Positions 10,662 through 20,694 of a stretch of DNA of 64,000 nt are shown here, one piece after another. A program made the translations under genes and the position numbers. The notes under the pieces are model-generated. The model saw only the letters and a program-made list of their open reading frames with translations. It was not told the DNA's origin and searched no databases. Location: NCBI RefSeq assembly GCF_002157585.1, contig NZ_BDGB01000079.1, positions 62,001-126,000 of the forward strand, in the 5' to 3' direction. Source of the DNA: Lentilactobacillus parakefiri. GTDB lineage: Bacteria; Bacillota; Bacilli; Lactobacillales; Lactobacillaceae. The number at the start of each line of letters is the position of its first letter. Position 1 is the first letter of the stretch.

Positions 10662-13259
10662 ATGGGGAAAAAGCGAATTTACGAATTAGCTAAAGAACTG
10701 AATGTCTCCAGTAAGCAAATCGTTGACCGTGGTAATAAGCAGGGCTTCGATATTAAAAATCACATGTCAACCGTTGACGCTAATCAAGAGCGCCAGATTC
10801 GGGCGATGTTTAGCAAGGGTGGCAACAAGTCGACTGGAAACAGTCAATCAAGCCATAACAGTCGACCAAACAGCATTCATTCAACTAATGCAAAGCCGAA
10901 AGAACATGCAGTTGCTCATGCACAAAGTCGCCCAGCTGCCCACCATGACAGTAACCCGTCACATCCGGTAAGTCGAAATACACAGCAGACAACCAGAAAC
11001 GCGGACAGTAACCGTTCTAATAATAGTAATCGTTCAAATAGTAGTAGTCGCTCAAGTGTTTCCCGCAACACGAATAGTACGGCTCAAAGAAATCAGTCAA
11101 ATAATCACAGCCATTCGAATAATCATAATCAAGTGACAAGTTCGAATCAGGCCAACCACAATCGTGCCAACCAAAACAATGAGCGGCACAATAACCAAGC
11201 TTCAAACACCGCGTCGTCTCGCAATACAAACAGCCATTCAACTGGGAATAATACGACTTCAAGTAATCGTTACAGCTCGAATAACAATTCCAACCACAGT
11301 AACACGAGCCGTAGTTCCAATAACTTCTCCAATCACAATACCGGCAGTGGACGATTTGGCGGCAGCTTGAATCGGAATAATACGCGTGGCGGTTCCCGTA
11401 AAGCTAATAAGAAGCGTAACAAGAAGCAGCGTAAACAAAAGAATCAACGCTTGCGTGAAGTCGAGCATCATGGTGCGCCTGAACGCAAGAGTCGGCCATT
11501 ACCAAAAGTGCTTGAATATCAAGACGGCATGAACGCTCAAGAATTAGGTAAACTCTTGCATCGTGAGCCGGCTGAAATTGTCAAAAAATTATTTATGCTG
11601 GGCGTAATGGTGAACCAAAACCAATCTCTTGATAAAGATACCATTGAGATTTTGGCTGCCGATTACGGCATTGAAGCAAAGGAAAAAGTTCACGAAGATT
11701 TATCCGATTTGGATAAGATTTTTGAAAAAGAAATGAAGAATACCGACCATTTGGTATCCCGTCCACCAGTTGTCACGATCATGGGACACGTTGACCATGG
11801 TAAAACGACTTTGCTGGATCACTTGCGACATTCCCACATTACCGCGGGTGAAGCAGGTGGGATCACCCAAGCGATTGGTGCTTATCAAGTTCGTCACGGC
11901 GACAACTTGATTACTTTCTTGGATACCCCTGGACACGCTGCCTTTACCGAAATGCGTGCTCGTGGTGCCAATATCACTGATATTACCATTTTGGTGGTTG
12001 CTGCAGATGATGGTGTCATGCCTCAAACCATTGAGGCCATCAACCATGCCAAGGCTGCTAAAACACCAATTATCGTTGCTATTAACAAGATTGATAAGCC
12101 GGATGCTAATCCACAGCATGTCACTGATCAATTGATGCAGTATGGCTTAGTTCCTGAAAAACTCGGTGGGGATACGATCTTTGTTGATATCTCAGCCAAA
12201 TTTGGTAAGAACATTGATGAATTGCTCGATATGATTATCTTGGAAGCCGAAGTGATGGAATTAAAGGCTGATCCTGATCAACCAGCTGCCGGTTCGGTTA
12301 TCGAAGCCCGTTTGGATCAAGGTAAGGGCCCAGTTGCTACTTTGTTGGTCCAACAAGGGACATTACACGTTGGTGACCCAATCGTTGCCGGCCATACATT
12401 TGGTCGAGTGCGGACCATGACCAACGAACGTGGCCGAGATGTCAAGAAAGCCACACCATCAAGTCCAGTGTCCATTACCGGACTAAATGAGGTTCCTGAA
12501 GCTGGTGACCGTTACGTTGTCTTTGACGATGAAAAGACTGCTCGTGCCGTTGGTGAAGAACGTGCCAAGGAAGCCCAAGTTGAGGAACGACGAAAGACAA
12601 CCCGGGTTACTTTGGACAGCTTGTTTGATTCGCTTAAAGAAGGCGAAATGAAGGAAGTTGACATTGTGATCAAGGCTGATGTTCAAGGCTCTGTTGAAGC
12701 TTTGGCTAACAGTCTACAAAAGATTGAAGTTGAAGGCGTCAAGGTCAACATCATTCATTCTGGTGTTGGCGCGATTAATGAAAGTGATGTTGCGTTGGCG
12801 GAAGCCAGCAACGCCATTATCATTGGCTTTAACGTCCGACCGACGCCACAGGTCAAGTCACAGGCTGACAGCGATCACGTTGACATTCGTCTTCACCAAG
12901 TTATTTATAACGCCATTGATGAGGTTGAATCAGCTATGAAGGGGATGCTTGCCCCTACCTACACTGAGCAGGTAACCGGTGAAGTCGAAGTCAGAGACAT
13001 CTTCAAGGCTTCCAAAGTCGGCACAATTGCTGGTGGTATGGTGGTTGACGGTGTTGTTGAGAAGAATAGTAAGGTTCGTTTGATTCGTGATGGTGTCGTT
13101 GTTTATACCGGCGAATTGAACAGCTTGAAACGATTCAAAGATGATGTCAATGAAGTCAAGCAAGGATTTGAATTAGGCTTGACCATCAAAGACTATAATG
13201 ACATCAAAGTCGGCGATGTGATTGAGGCATATGTAATGAAACAAGTGCCTGTCAAGTAA
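10662..13259 (+). CDS. infB: Translation initiation factor IF-2
   Basis: GTPase that places initiator tRNA on the 30S subunit. 865 aa. An IF2_N motif (about 1-50) is followed by an unusually biased linker of about 190 residues made mostly of Ser, Asn, His and Arg (about 55-245), then a Lys/Arg-rich stretch ([14 protein letters not shown]), a second IF2_N module, and the G domain beginning [12 protein letters not shown] near residue 375, with DTPGHAAF and NKIDKPD. C-terminal IF2 domains II-IV are complete. rbfA follows 15 bp later. Confidence 0.98.
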   Translation: MGKKRIYELAKELNVSSKQIVDRGNKQGFDIKNHMSTVDANQERQIRAMFSKGGNKSTGNSQSSHNSRPNSIHSTNAKPKEHAVAHAQSRPAAHHDSNPSHPVSRNTQQTTRNADSNRSNNSNRSNSSSRSSVSRNTNSTAQRNQSNNHSHSNNHNQVTSSNQANHNRANQNNERHNNQASNTASSRNTNSHSTGNNTTSSNRYSSNNNSNHSNTSRSSNNFSNHNTGSGRFGGSLNRNNTRGGSRKANKKRNKKQRKQKNQRLREVEHHGAPERKSRPLPKVLEYQDGMNAQELGKLLHREPAEIVKKLFMLGVMVNQNQSLDKDTIEILAADYGIEAKEKVHEDLSDLDKIFEKEMKNTDHLVSRPPVVTIMGHVDHGKTTLLDHLRHSHITAGEAGGITQAIGAYQVRHGDNLITFLDTPGHAAFTEMRARGANITDITILVVAADDGVMPQTIEAINHAKAAKTPIIVAINKIDKPDANPQHVTDQLMQYGLVPEKLGGDTIFVDISAKFGKNIDELLDMIILEAEVMELKADPDQPAAGSVIEARLDQGKGPVATLLVQQGTLHVGDPIVAGHTFGRVRTMTNERGRDVKKATPSSPVSITGLNEVPEAGDRYVVFDDEKTARAVGEERAKEAQVEERRKTTRVTLDSLFDSLKEGEMKEVDIVIKADVQGSVEALANSLQKIEVEGVKVNIIHSGVGAINESDVALAEASNAIIIGFNVRPTPQVKSQADSDHVDIRLHQVIYNAIDEVESAMKGMLAPTYTEQVTGEVEVRDIFKASKVGTIAGGMVVDGVVEKNSKVRLIRDGVVVYTGELNSLKRFKDDVNEVKQGFELGLTIKDYNDIKVGDVIEAYVMKQVPVK

Positions 13260-13274
13260 TTTGGAGGTGTTTTC

Positions 13275-13628
13275 ATGGCTCATTATCGGGTTGGCCGATT
13301 GGAACAGGAAATTCAAAAAGAAGTCAACGACATTCTGTTAAAACGGATCCGTGATCCTCGAGTTCAGGGTGTGACCTTAACGGGTGTCGAAGTCACAGGA
13401 GATCTTCAGCAGGCAACCATCTACTACAGTATTTTGTCCGATAAAAAAGAGGATGAAGAGACAACTGCAAAGGGATTGGATAAGGCCAGCGGACTGATCC
13501 GCGGCGAACTTGGACATCGTTTAAGTATTTACAAAACGCCAGAAATCAAGTTCGAGCTGGACACCTCAGTTCAGTATGGTGACAAGATTGACCGCTTAAT
13601 TAATAAATTAAACCAAGATGGTGACTAA
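13275..13628 (+). CDS. rbfA: Ribosome-binding factor A
   Basis: Binds the 30S subunit during late 16S rRNA maturation and cold adaptation. 117 aa with the usual start AHYRVGRLEQEIQKEV and the conserved RIRDPRVQGVTLTGVEV; the KH-like fold ends with the FELDTSVQYGDKID segment. ATG behind TTGGAGGTG. Last gene of the nusA operon; a strong terminator follows 9 bp after the stop. Confidence 0.96.
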   Translation: MAHYRVGRLEQEIQKEVNDILLKRIRDPRVQGVTLTGVEVTGDLQQATIYYSILSDKKEDEETTAKGLDKASGLIRGELGHRLSIYKTPEIKFELDTSVQYGDKIDRLINKLNQDGD

Positions 13629-13637
13629 TCACCTCGA

Positions 13638-13670
13638 CTGCCCACGCCTAAATGGCTGGGCAGTTTTTTT
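13638..13670 (+). terminator. Terminator after rbfA
   Basis: CTGCCCA pairs with TGGGCAG, with an inner GCC/GGC pair, followed by T7. It closes the rimP-rbfA operon. Confidence 0.88.
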
Positions 13671-13671
13671 G

Positions 13672-13680
13672 TGATATAAT
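13672..13680 (+). promoter_or_regulatory. Extended -10 promoter for truB
   Basis: TGATATAAT (TGn plus TATAAT at 13675-13680) directly abuts the T-tract of the rbfA terminator; no clear -35 is present. It gives truB-ribF their own start 31 bp before truB. Confidence 0.6.
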
Positions 13681-13710
13681 TTTATTACATGAAAAAATAG
13701 GAGAATTCGA

Positions 13711-14616
13711 ATGGATGGCGTAATTGCATTATATAAAGAGCGTGGCATGACAAGTCACGACTGCATCAGCAAGTTAAGAAAAATTTTGCACACCAAAAAG
13801 GTTGGCCATACTGGTACTCTGGACCCAAATGTCGATGGGGTATTGCCAATTTGTATTGGGCAGGCAACTAAAATCAGCGAATTGTTAATGCAGTCAGGAA
13901 AAATCTATCGAGGTGCCATTACCTTGGGGGTTGCTTATGATAGTGAGGATCTTGATGGCAATTTGATTGAACAGGTTTCCGTAAAGACACCGTTGACCCC
14001 CCCGCAGATTGATGCCGCTTTGACTAAGCTGACGGGGGATATTATGCAAACACCGCCGATGTATTCAGCAGTTAAAGTCAATGGCCACAAACTCTATGAA
14101 TATGCGCGCAAGGGGATGACGATAAAACGTGATCCACGGCCGATCCATATTGATTATTTTAAACAAATTCAGCCAGCAACTTATGACGCTGCTGCTCACA
14201 CTCAAACGATCTACTTTGAAGTGGGTTGTTCTAAAGGCACTTATGTCAGGACATTGGCGGTGGATTTTGGTAAACAGGTTGGCTTGCCATCGGTTATGTC
14301 CGATCTGACGAGAATTAAAAGCGGCGGTTTTGATATTTCACAGACATCAACCTTGGACCAAGTGAAAGCGGCGGTTGCGTCGGAGAATTTGAACGCTGTC
14401 TTGCATCCGTTATCTGAAGCGCTGGCGGAATATCCCAGTTATCAATTGGACGATAGTCGCTGGGCGATTATTTCCCATGGCGGATTTCTGGACCAATCAA
14501 TCTGTCCAGAGCACGCACCAGTTGTTCGACTGGATTATCAACAACAGGTGAAGGCGCTATATCGATTTGATGAACAAGTCGGCCAATACCGGCCGTTTAG
14601 AATGTTTTTAGTTTAA
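13711..14616 (+). CDS. truB: tRNA pseudouridine(55) synthase TruB
   Basis: Forms pseudouridine 55 in the T-loop of tRNAs. 301 aa. The catalytic motif GHTGTLDPNVDGVLPICIG contains the active-site Asp (about residue 40); family blocks KIYRGAITLGVAYDSEDLDG and CSKGTYVRTLAVDFG follow. ATG with TAGGAG. It starts a two-gene unit with ribF after the rbfA terminator. Confidence 0.96.
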   Translation: MDGVIALYKERGMTSHDCISKLRKILHTKKVGHTGTLDPNVDGVLPICIGQATKISELLMQSGKIYRGAITLGVAYDSEDLDGNLIEQVSVKTPLTPPQIDAALTKLTGDIMQTPPMYSAVKVNGHKLYEYARKGMTIKRDPRPIHIDYFKQIQPATYDAAAHTQTIYFEVGCSKGTYVRTLAVDFGKQVGLPSVMSDLTRIKSGGFDISQTSTLDQVKAAVASENLNAVLHPLSEALAEYPSYQLDDSRWAIISHGGFLDQSICPEHAPVVRLDYQQQVKALYRFDEQVGQYRPFRMFLV

Positions 14617-14634
14617 TGAAGGTGGTTGATAACA

Positions 14635-15591
14635 ATGAAAATTTCCAGACTACATTATCCATTGCCCGATGACTTCGAGGTTGGGGGACCGACAGTCGTT
14701 GCAATGGGATTTTTTGATGGCTTTCATAAAGGTCACCAAGCAGTTTTACAGCGGGCAAAAACGGAAGCTGAAAAGCGGGGAGCCAAGTTGGCGGTCCTGA
14801 CGTACGATCATCATCCGGCAATTGTCTATCGAAAAATGTCTCCCCACGAACAGCGATACTTGACACTGAATGATTATAAAATGCGGCTGCTGGCCGACTT
14901 TGGTGTCAAACAAGTCTTTCTGGTCAACTATTCGTACAATTTTCAAAGTCAAACGCCTGAAGACTTCATCAACAACTTTCTCAAACGCTTCAAGGCGGTG
15001 GCGGTCGTTGCCGGCTTTGATCACACTTACGGAAATAAGAACATTGCTACGATGGCTAATTTCCCCAAGTTTGTCAAAGGGGCCTTTGACGTCATTACGG
15101 TTCCATCTGTGAATTTAGACGATAAAAAAGTTAGTTCAACCCGCATTCGGATTGAGCTGGATTCAGGTGATGTTGACGGCGTTAACAAGTTGTTGGGGAG
15201 GCCATTTCAAACGCGCGGGGTCATTGTTCACGGTGAGGAACGGGGCCGACTTCTTGGCTATCCAACCGCGAACGTTGAGCATTCAGAGTATCAATGGCTG
15301 CCGGCAATTGGCATTTATGTCGTGACGGTTGAAATTGCCGGGAAAAAGTATTTGGGGATGGCCTCGATTGGCAAAAATGTGACCTTCTCAGATGTTCATC
15401 CGATGACCGTCGAAATCAATTTGATGGACTTTGACAGTAATATCTATGGTGAGGTGGTCAATGTGAACTGGCTTTCTTACTTGAGAAATGAAATTAAGTT
15501 TCAAACACCAGCCGATTTGATTGATCAGTTAGATCAAGACAAAACAGCGACTCGCGAATACTTACAACGTCATCCTGAAATCATGGATTAG
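14635..15591 (+). CDS. ribF: Bifunctional riboflavin kinase / FAD synthetase
   Basis: Converts riboflavin to FMN and then FAD. 318 aa from ATG 14635: a TTG at 14626 would start right on top of the GAAGGTGG site, so the ATG is preferred. N-terminal adenylyltransferase domain with MGFFDGFHKGHQ (nucleotide-binding GFFDGxHxGH) and the VSSTRIR motif; C-terminal kinase domain with GRLLGYPTANV and NVTFSDVHPMTVE. Follows truB by 18 bp, as in most Firmicutes. Confidence 0.96.
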   Translation: MKISRLHYPLPDDFEVGGPTVVAMGFFDGFHKGHQAVLQRAKTEAEKRGAKLAVLTYDHHPAIVYRKMSPHEQRYLTLNDYKMRLLADFGVKQVFLVNYSYNFQSQTPEDFINNFLKRFKAVAVVAGFDHTYGNKNIATMANFPKFVKGAFDVITVPSVNLDDKKVSSTRIRIELDSGDVDGVNKLLGRPFQTRGVIVHGEERGRLLGYPTANVEHSEYQWLPAIGIYVVTVEIAGKKYLGMASIGKNVTFSDVHPMTVEINLMDFDSNIYGEVVNVNWLSYLRNEIKFQTPADLIDQLDQDKTATREYLQRHPEIMD

Positions 15592-15596
15592 CACTA

Positions 15597-15623
15597 TTAG
15601 CACTCTCCGCAAAATAATGCTAA
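15597..15623 (+). promoter_or_regulatory. Second, degenerate CIRCE-like element
   Basis: TTAGCACTC (perfect half-site, 15597-15605), exactly 9 nt, then TAATGCTAA (15615-15623), which matches 7 of 9 positions of the other half-site. It lies upstream of the -35 box of hrcA, so the promoter is bracketed by two HrcA-type sites. Confidence 0.6.
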
Positions 15624-15640
15624 AATAAGGCTATATTCCC

Positions 15641-15669
15641 TTGACTTATAACAAACGGTTTGTTAAATT
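15641..15669 (+). promoter_or_regulatory. Promoter of the hrcA operon with embedded palindrome
   Basis: TTGACT (15641-15646), 17-nt spacer, TAAATT (15664-15669). The spacer is filled by a perfect inverted repeat, TAACAAACGGTTTGTTA (15649-15665; two 8-bp arms around one G), placed where a repressor would block polymerase. Confidence 0.6.
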
Positions 15670-15680
15670 ATAAATGTGCC

Positions 15681-15707
15681 TTAGCACTCGATTATATTGA
15701 GTGCTAA
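15681..15707 (+). promoter_or_regulatory. CIRCE operator (HrcA binding site)
   Basis: TTAGCACTC, 9-nt spacer, GAGTGCTAA: a perfect consensus CIRCE just downstream of the predicted transcription start and immediately before the hrcA ribosome-binding site. Confidence 0.95.
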
Positions 15708-15722
15708 AAAGAGGTGATTTGG

Positions 15723-16760
15723 GTGCTAACGGAAAGGCAAAAAGATATTCTTCAAATAATCATTCGTGATTACACAAGAACGGGCATGCCAGTTGGTTCC
15801 AAGGCATTGGCCGAGGAGTTTCCGACCCACGTTAGTTCCGCGACGGTCAGAAATGATATGGCTGCACTTGAATCAGAGGGCTTAATTAGTAAAACGCATT
15901 TTTCATCCGGACGGGTTCCATCGATTGAGGGTTACCGGTATTATGTGGATAACCTTGTTCAACCGGACCCGTTGGATGAAGGCGCGGAAGATTTAATCAA
16001 AACGTCTTTTAACAGCGAGTTCAACCGTATCGACGAAATTGTCCAGGAATCTGCAAAAGTATTATCGGATTTAACTAATTACATGGCGTTGACGTTCAAC
16101 CCCGAATCTGGCGAGAATGTGAAGCTGGGGGGCTTTCGACTGGTTAAATTGGATGACCGGCAAGTCATGGCGATCATCGTTACCAATACTGGTCACGTCA
16201 TCGACAAGATTTTCAGGTTGGCGAACGTTTCGTCCGAACAACTTGAGACGATTGTCAATATTATCAATACGGAGCTGGTCGGTAAACCGCTGAAAGATGT
16301 CATGGCAAAGCTGCAATTCGATATTCCCACTTTGATGACAAAGTATATTCAAACGCCAGAGGGATTCTTGAAAATTTTTGGAGATATGTTGAACGAAGCG
16401 AGTCGTGATAAGGTTCATGTTGATGGTGAATTGAATTTATTAAAATTCGCCGAACGACAGAATATTGACCGACTAAAACCACTGTATAACTTATTGGGCA
16501 CTGAAGATTCGGTTTCAAAAATCATTGATCCTAATTCCAAGGATGTCCAAGTTAGGATTGGCGTTGAGCTGCGCAACGACCTGCTAAAAGATTATAGTAT
16601 TATCACAGGAACTTATGATTTGAAAGAATATGGCCATGGCGTGATTGCAGTGATTGGACCCACCAGGATGCCTTACTCCAAGGTCATTGGAATTGTGGGT
16701 GCTTTGCGGGAAGAATTGACCAAGAAGTTACTTGGCTATTACGATGACGATAATCAATAA
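15723..16760 (+). CDS. hrcA: Heat-inducible transcription repressor HrcA
   Basis: Represses the CIRCE-controlled chaperone genes; GroEL is known to modulate its activity. 345 aa from GTG 15723, which fits the GAGGTGAT site; an in-frame GTG at 15714 lies inside that site. N-terminal winged-helix domain (LTERQKDILQIIIRDYT; SSATVRNDMAALESEGLI; HFSSGRVPS) and C-terminal GAF-like domain. First gene of hrcA-grpE-dnaK and autoregulated through the CIRCE next to its start. Confidence 0.96.
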   Translation: MLTERQKDILQIIIRDYTRTGMPVGSKALAEEFPTHVSSATVRNDMAALESEGLISKTHFSSGRVPSIEGYRYYVDNLVQPDPLDEGAEDLIKTSFNSEFNRIDEIVQESAKVLSDLTNYMALTFNPESGENVKLGGFRLVKLDDRQVMAIIVTNTGHVIDKIFRLANVSSEQLETIVNIINTELVGKPLKDVMAKLQFDIPTLMTKYIQTPEGFLKIFGDMLNEASRDKVHVDGELNLLKFAERQNIDRLKPLYNLLGTEDSVSKIIDPNSKDVQVRIGVELRNDLLKDYSIITGTYDLKEYGHGVIAVIGPTRMPYSKVIGIVGALREELTKKLLGYYDDDNQ

Positions 16761-16777
16761 TTTAAGGAGGCAATTGT

Positions 16778-17386
16778 TTGGCAGACAGTAAAGATGATTC
16801 AGTTAAGAAGAATCCAAGTGAGCCAACGAAGGACCAATCAACTCAACCGGCTGAGACGGAAAAAAAGGCCACTAAGTCGGCAAAAAAGGCTGACACGGCC
16901 AAAAGTCCGGATGTAAATGATATTAAAAAGTTAAAACAAACGGTAGTCGATTTACAAAAGAAACTTGATGCGATGGAAGATAAATTTCTTCGCGCAGAGG
17001 CGGATATGCGAAATATTGAAACTCACGCTAAGAAAGAACAGGCTGATTTGATTAAGTATGACGGCCAACAGCTGGCTCATGATATTCTTCCAATTGTTGA
17101 TAACTTACAGCGAGCACTTAAAGTTGATGTCACTGACGAAAGCGGCAAGCAACTTAAGCAGGGCGTTTCAATGGTTTATGAGCATTTCACCAAGGCTTTG
17201 TCTGATAATGGGGTCGAAGTGATTGATGCGCTGAATAAACCATTTGATCCCAAGTTCGATCAAGCTGTTCAAACTGCACAGGTTGATGATGATCATCCGG
17301 CCGACACAGTTGTTCAGGTTCTCCAGGATGGCTATCGCTTGAAGGACCGAGTACTTCGACCAGCGATGGTTGTTGTAGCAAAATAA
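16778..17386 (+). CDS. grpE: Nucleotide exchange factor GrpE
   Basis: Releases ADP from DnaK. 202 aa from a TTG start behind AAGGAGG. A charged, Lys-rich disordered N-terminus (about 1-45) precedes a long coiled coil (VVDLQKKLDAMEDKFLRAEAD) and the C-terminal beta domain with GVEVIDALNKPFDPKFDQAV and VLQDGYRLKDRVLRPA, the GrpE signature. 17 bp after hrcA and 27 bp before dnaK. Confidence 0.96.
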   Translation: MADSKDDSVKKNPSEPTKDQSTQPAETEKKATKSAKKADTAKSPDVNDIKKLKQTVVDLQKKLDAMEDKFLRAEADMRNIETHAKKEQADLIKYDGQQLAHDILPIVDNLQRALKVDVTDESGKQLKQGVSMVYEHFTKALSDNGVEVIDALNKPFDPKFDQAVQTAQVDDDHPADTVVQVLQDGYRLKDRVLRPAMVVVAK

Positions 17387-17413
17387 AACTTTAATAGAAA
17401 AAGAGGATTATTT

Positions 17414-19285
17414 ATGGCAAGTAATAAAATTATTGGTATTGATTTAGGAACTACTAACTCTGCCGTTGCCGTTCTTGAAGGCAGCGCGCCTAAAATTATT
17501 CCAAACCCAGAAGGTGCCCGTACGACACCCTCAGTTGTAGCGTTTAAAGATGGTCAGCCACAGGTCGGTGAAGTTGCCAAACGACAAGAAATCACCAACC
17601 CAAACACTGTTCGCTCAATCAAGAGTCACATGGGTGAACAAGGCTACACAGTTGACATCGAAGGCAAAAAGTACACCCCTCAACAAATTTCTGCGATGAT
17701 TTTGCAATACATCAAGGATTTTGCTGAAGATTATTTAGGTGACAAGGTTGAAAATGCTGTTATCACTGTCCCTGCCTACTTTAATGATGCTCAACGTCAA
17801 GCTACTAAAGATGCTGGTAAAATTGCCGGCTTAAATGTTAAGCGAATTATCAACGAACCAACTGCCGCTGCGTTGGCATATGGTTTGGATAAGCAAGATA
17901 AAGATGAAAAGATTCTGGTTTACGATTTGGGTGGTGGAACGTTTGATGTTTCGATCCTTGAATTAGGTGACGGTGTCTTCCAAGTTCTCTCAACCAATGG
18001 TGATACCCACTTAGGTGGAGATGATTTTGACCAACGCATTATTGACTGGTTGGTTGACGGTTTCAAGAAAGATAACGGTGTTGACTTATCCAAAGATAAG
18101 ATGGCATTACAACGCTTGAAGGATGCGGCTGAAAAAGCTAAGAAGGACCTTTCAGGAGTCACTGAATCTGAAATCAGTTTGCCATTTATTTCTGCTGGTG
18201 ACAATGGTCCCTTGCATCTGCAAACGACATTGACGCGTGCCAAGTTCAACGAATTGACTGCCGACTTGGTTGCTAAGACGAAGGTACCATTTGATAACGC
18301 CTTGAAAGACGCCAAATTAAGTACTTCAGATATTGATCAAGTCATCTTAAATGGTGGCTCCACTCGAATTCCTGCTGTTCAAGAAGCTGTTAAGTCATGG
18401 ACCGGCAAAGATTCAAACCACTCAATCAACCCTGATGAAGCCGTAGCTTTGGGTGCTGCCGTTCAAGGTGGTGTGATTACCGGTGATGTTAAAGACGTCG
18501 TCTTACTTGATGTTACGCCATTGTCTTTGGGGATTGAAACCATGGGTGGTGTTTTCACCAAGCTGATCGATCGGAACACGACCATTCCTACCAGCAAGTC
18601 ACAAGTCTTCTCAACGGCTGCTGATAACCAGCCTGCAGTAGATATTCACGTGCTGCAAGGTGAACGGCCAATGGCTGCCGATGACAAGACATTGGGTCAA
18701 TTCCAGTTGACTGACATTCCAGCTGCTCCTCGTGGGGTTCCTCAAATCGAAGTTAAGTTTGATATTGACAAGAACGGGATTGTAAACGTTTCTGCCAAGG
18801 ATAAGGGAACTGGTAAAGAGCAAAAGATCACCATCAAGGATTCGTCAGGCCTTTCAGATGATGAGATTCAAAAGATGATGAAGGAAGCTAAAGAAAACGA
18901 AGACGCCGATAAGCAACGTAAGGAATCGGCTGATTTGAACAATGAAGTCGACCAGTTGATTTTCCAAACTGATAAGACCCTTAAAGATGTCAAGGGCAAG
19001 GTTTCCGATGACGAAATCAAGAAGGCTGAAGATGCTCGTGATGCCCTCAAGAAAGCCAAGAAAGATAACAACGTTGACGAGATGAAGTCTAAGAAGGATG
19101 ATTTGAACAAGATTGTTCAAGACTTGGCTGTTAAGTTGTATCAACAACAAGCTCCCAAAGACGGCGGTGCAGCTGCCGGCGAAGGTGCAAAGGGTGATTC
19201 AACTGATGGCAAATCAGACGGCAAGAGTGACGATGGCACCGTTGACGGCGACTTCCACGAAGTTCACGATGATGATAAAAAGTAA
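17414..19285 (+). CDS. dnaK: Chaperone DnaK (Hsp70)
   Basis: ATP-dependent Hsp70 chaperone. 623 aa. ATPase domain with [27 protein letters not shown] and [13 protein letters not shown]; substrate-binding domain and helical lid follow; the C-terminal tail is Gly/Asp/Lys-rich and ends VHDDDKK. It lacks the roughly 25-residue ATPase-domain segment of Gram-negative DnaK, as usual in Gram-positives. Third gene of the CIRCE operon; a terminator follows, so dnaJ can be expressed separately. Confidence 0.98.
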   Translation: MASNKIIGIDLGTTNSAVAVLEGSAPKIIPNPEGARTTPSVVAFKDGQPQVGEVAKRQEITNPNTVRSIKSHMGEQGYTVDIEGKKYTPQQISAMILQYIKDFAEDYLGDKVENAVITVPAYFNDAQRQATKDAGKIAGLNVKRIINEPTAAALAYGLDKQDKDEKILVYDLGGGTFDVSILELGDGVFQVLSTNGDTHLGGDDFDQRIIDWLVDGFKKDNGVDLSKDKMALQRLKDAAEKAKKDLSGVTESEISLPFISAGDNGPLHLQTTLTRAKFNELTADLVAKTKVPFDNALKDAKLSTSDIDQVILNGGSTRIPAVQEAVKSWTGKDSNHSINPDEAVALGAAVQGGVITGDVKDVVLLDVTPLSLGIETMGGVFTKLIDRNTTIPTSKSQVFSTAADNQPAVDIHVLQGERPMAADDKTLGQFQLTDIPAAPRGVPQIEVKFDIDKNGIVNVSAKDKGTGKEQKITIKDSSGLSDDEIQKMMKEAKENEDADKQRKESADLNNEVDQLIFQTDKTLKDVKGKVSDDEIKKAEDARDALKKAKKDNNVDEMKSKKDDLNKIVQDLAVKLYQQQAPKDGGAAAGEGAKGDSTDGKSDGKSDDGTVDGDFHEVHDDDKK

Positions 19286-19312
19286 TTTGTAATCAGATAT
19301 TTGTAATGAGAA

Positions 19313-19339
19313 GTCAAGGCCGGCTGGCTTTGGCTTTTT
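19313..19339 (+). terminator. Terminator between dnaK and dnaJ
   Basis: 9-bp stem (19313-19321 with 19326-19334, two G-T pairs), GGCT loop, then T5. Confidence 0.75.
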
Positions 19340-19348
19340 GTTAAAATA

Positions 19349-19357
19349 TGGTATATT
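19349..19357 (+). promoter_or_regulatory. Extended -10 promoter for dnaJ
   Basis: TGGTATATT (TGn plus TATATT) lies just after the dnaK terminator and 38 bp before dnaJ. No CIRCE is present here, so dnaJ may be partly uncoupled from HrcA control. Confidence 0.5.
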
Positions 19358-19395
19358 ATCATGGTTAATGAATTGAATGAGGATGGGAGTTTCTA

Positions 19396-20544
19396 ATGGC
19401 AGAAAAAGATTATTATGATATTCTTGGAGTTTCCAAGGACGCCAGCGATGACGAAATCAAACACGCCTATCGTAAGCTTTCTAAAAAGTGGCATCCAGAT
19501 ATCAATAAAGCACCGGATGCTGAAGCAAAATTTAAGGAAATCAATGAAGCATATGAGACGTTAAGCGACCCACAAAAACGTGCTAACTACGACCAATATG
19601 GGTCAGCCGATGGTGCTGGTGCCGGCTTTGGCAGCGGTGGCCAAGGTGGTGGCTTTGGTAACTTTGGTGGCAGCGCCGGTGGTTTTGGCTTTGATGACAT
19701 TTTCAGCCAGTTCTTCGGCGGCGGTCAGCAACGGGCTGATCCGTCCGCACCACAGCAAGGCCGTGATCTTCAGTACCAAATGACCCTCGAATTTGAGGAA
19801 GCCATTTTCGGTAAGAAGACGGTAATTAAGTATAATCGTGAAGCCCAATGTCAGACTTGTGGCGGGACGGGTGCCAAACCAGGAACCTCACCAGTCACTT
19901 GTTCGAACTGTGGCGGCCGTGGTTATGTTACGACTGAAACCAATACACCCTTAGGCCGAATGCAATCTCGTCAAGTTTGCCCAGTTTGTCATGGAACTGG
20001 TAAAGAAATTAAAGAGAAGTGCCCAACTTGTGGCGGCAGCGGCAAAACTGACGAGCGTCACGAACTTGAAGTCAATGTACCAGCCGGTATCGATGATGGT
20101 CAGCAGATGCGTCTTCAGGGCCAAGGTGAAGCTGGCGACAACGGTGGCCCTTACGGTGACCTATACATTGTCTTTCGAGTCAAGCCAAGCAAAGACTTTA
20201 CTCGTGATGGGGCAACAATCTATGTTGACCAACCAATCACCTTTGCCAGAGCAGCGCTTGGCGGCAAGATTAAAGTCAAAACCGTTCATGGTGATGTCGA
20301 GTTGAAGGTACCAGCCGGAACACAGACCGGGACCACTTTCCGTCTCAAAGGAAAGGGTGCACCACGGCTTCGTGGCAACGGTAATGGGGACGAGCGGGTG
20401 ACTGTCAATGTCGTCACTCCGAAATCACTTAATAAGAATCAAAAGATTGCGTTGGAAGCATTCGCTAAGGCCAGTGGTGATAACATTGCTGGTAAGGGCG
20501 GCAGTAATTTTTTTGACAAAATGAAAGATGCTTTCGATAAATAA
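19396..20544 (+). CDS. dnaJ: Chaperone DnaJ (Hsp40)
   Basis: Co-chaperone that delivers substrates to DnaK and stimulates its ATPase. 382 aa. J domain (1-70) with HPD in KKWHPDINK; Gly/Phe-rich linker (about 75-120); four zinc-binding repeats [24 protein letters not shown] and CPTCGGSG; C-terminal substrate-binding domains. ATG behind a GGATGGGAG site. Separated from dnaK by a terminator and a promoter. Confidence 0.97.
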   Translation: MAEKDYYDILGVSKDASDDEIKHAYRKLSKKWHPDINKAPDAEAKFKEINEAYETLSDPQKRANYDQYGSADGAGAGFGSGGQGGGFGNFGGSAGGFGFDDIFSQFFGGGQQRADPSAPQQGRDLQYQMTLEFEEAIFGKKTVIKYNREAQCQTCGGTGAKPGTSPVTCSNCGGRGYVTTETNTPLGRMQSRQVCPVCHGTGKEIKEKCPTCGGSGKTDERHELEVNVPAGIDDGQQMRLQGQGEAGDNGGPYGDLYIVFRVKPSKDFTRDGATIYVDQPITFARAALGGKIKVKTVHGDVELKVPAGTQTGTTFRLKGKGAPRLRGNGNGDERVTVNVVTPKSLNKNQKIALEAFAKASGDNIAGKGGSNFFDKMKDAFDK

Positions 20545-20556
20545 CATGATCATGTG

Positions 20557-20598
20557 GAGGGGTCAGCCGGCTATTTTGCCGTTGCTTGGCCTCTTTTT
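20557..20598 (+). terminator. Terminator after dnaJ
   Basis: GAGG/CCTC outer pairs, an internal loop, GC/GC and CGGC/GCCG inner pairs, then T5. Imperfect but with the expected T-tract 12 bp after the dnaJ stop. Confidence 0.65.
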
Positions 20599-20630
20599 AT
20601 GTAAGAGACATTTTGTTCGCCTAGTTTACC

Positions 20631-20659
20631 TTTGGATAAAGCAGAATGGCTGGTATAAT
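20631..20659 (+). promoter_or_regulatory. Promoter for lepA
   Basis: TTTGGA (20631-20636), 17-nt spacer, TATAAT (20654-20659) with a TGn extension, 35 bp before lepA. Confidence 0.65.
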
Positions 20660-20694
20660 TATTAACAGTAAACAAATGAAAGTGAGAATACAAC

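Noticed and set aside
18854-19150. Overlapping antisense frames in the dnaK C-terminal region, one Leu/Ile-rich like a membrane protein
   Set aside because: The hydrophobicity is the mirror of Lys/Asp/Glu codons in the DnaK lid; no start signals.
20544-20553. CATGATCATG palindrome after dnaJ as an operator
   Set aside because: Only 10 bp, overlaps the dnaJ stop and is next to the terminator; chance is likely.
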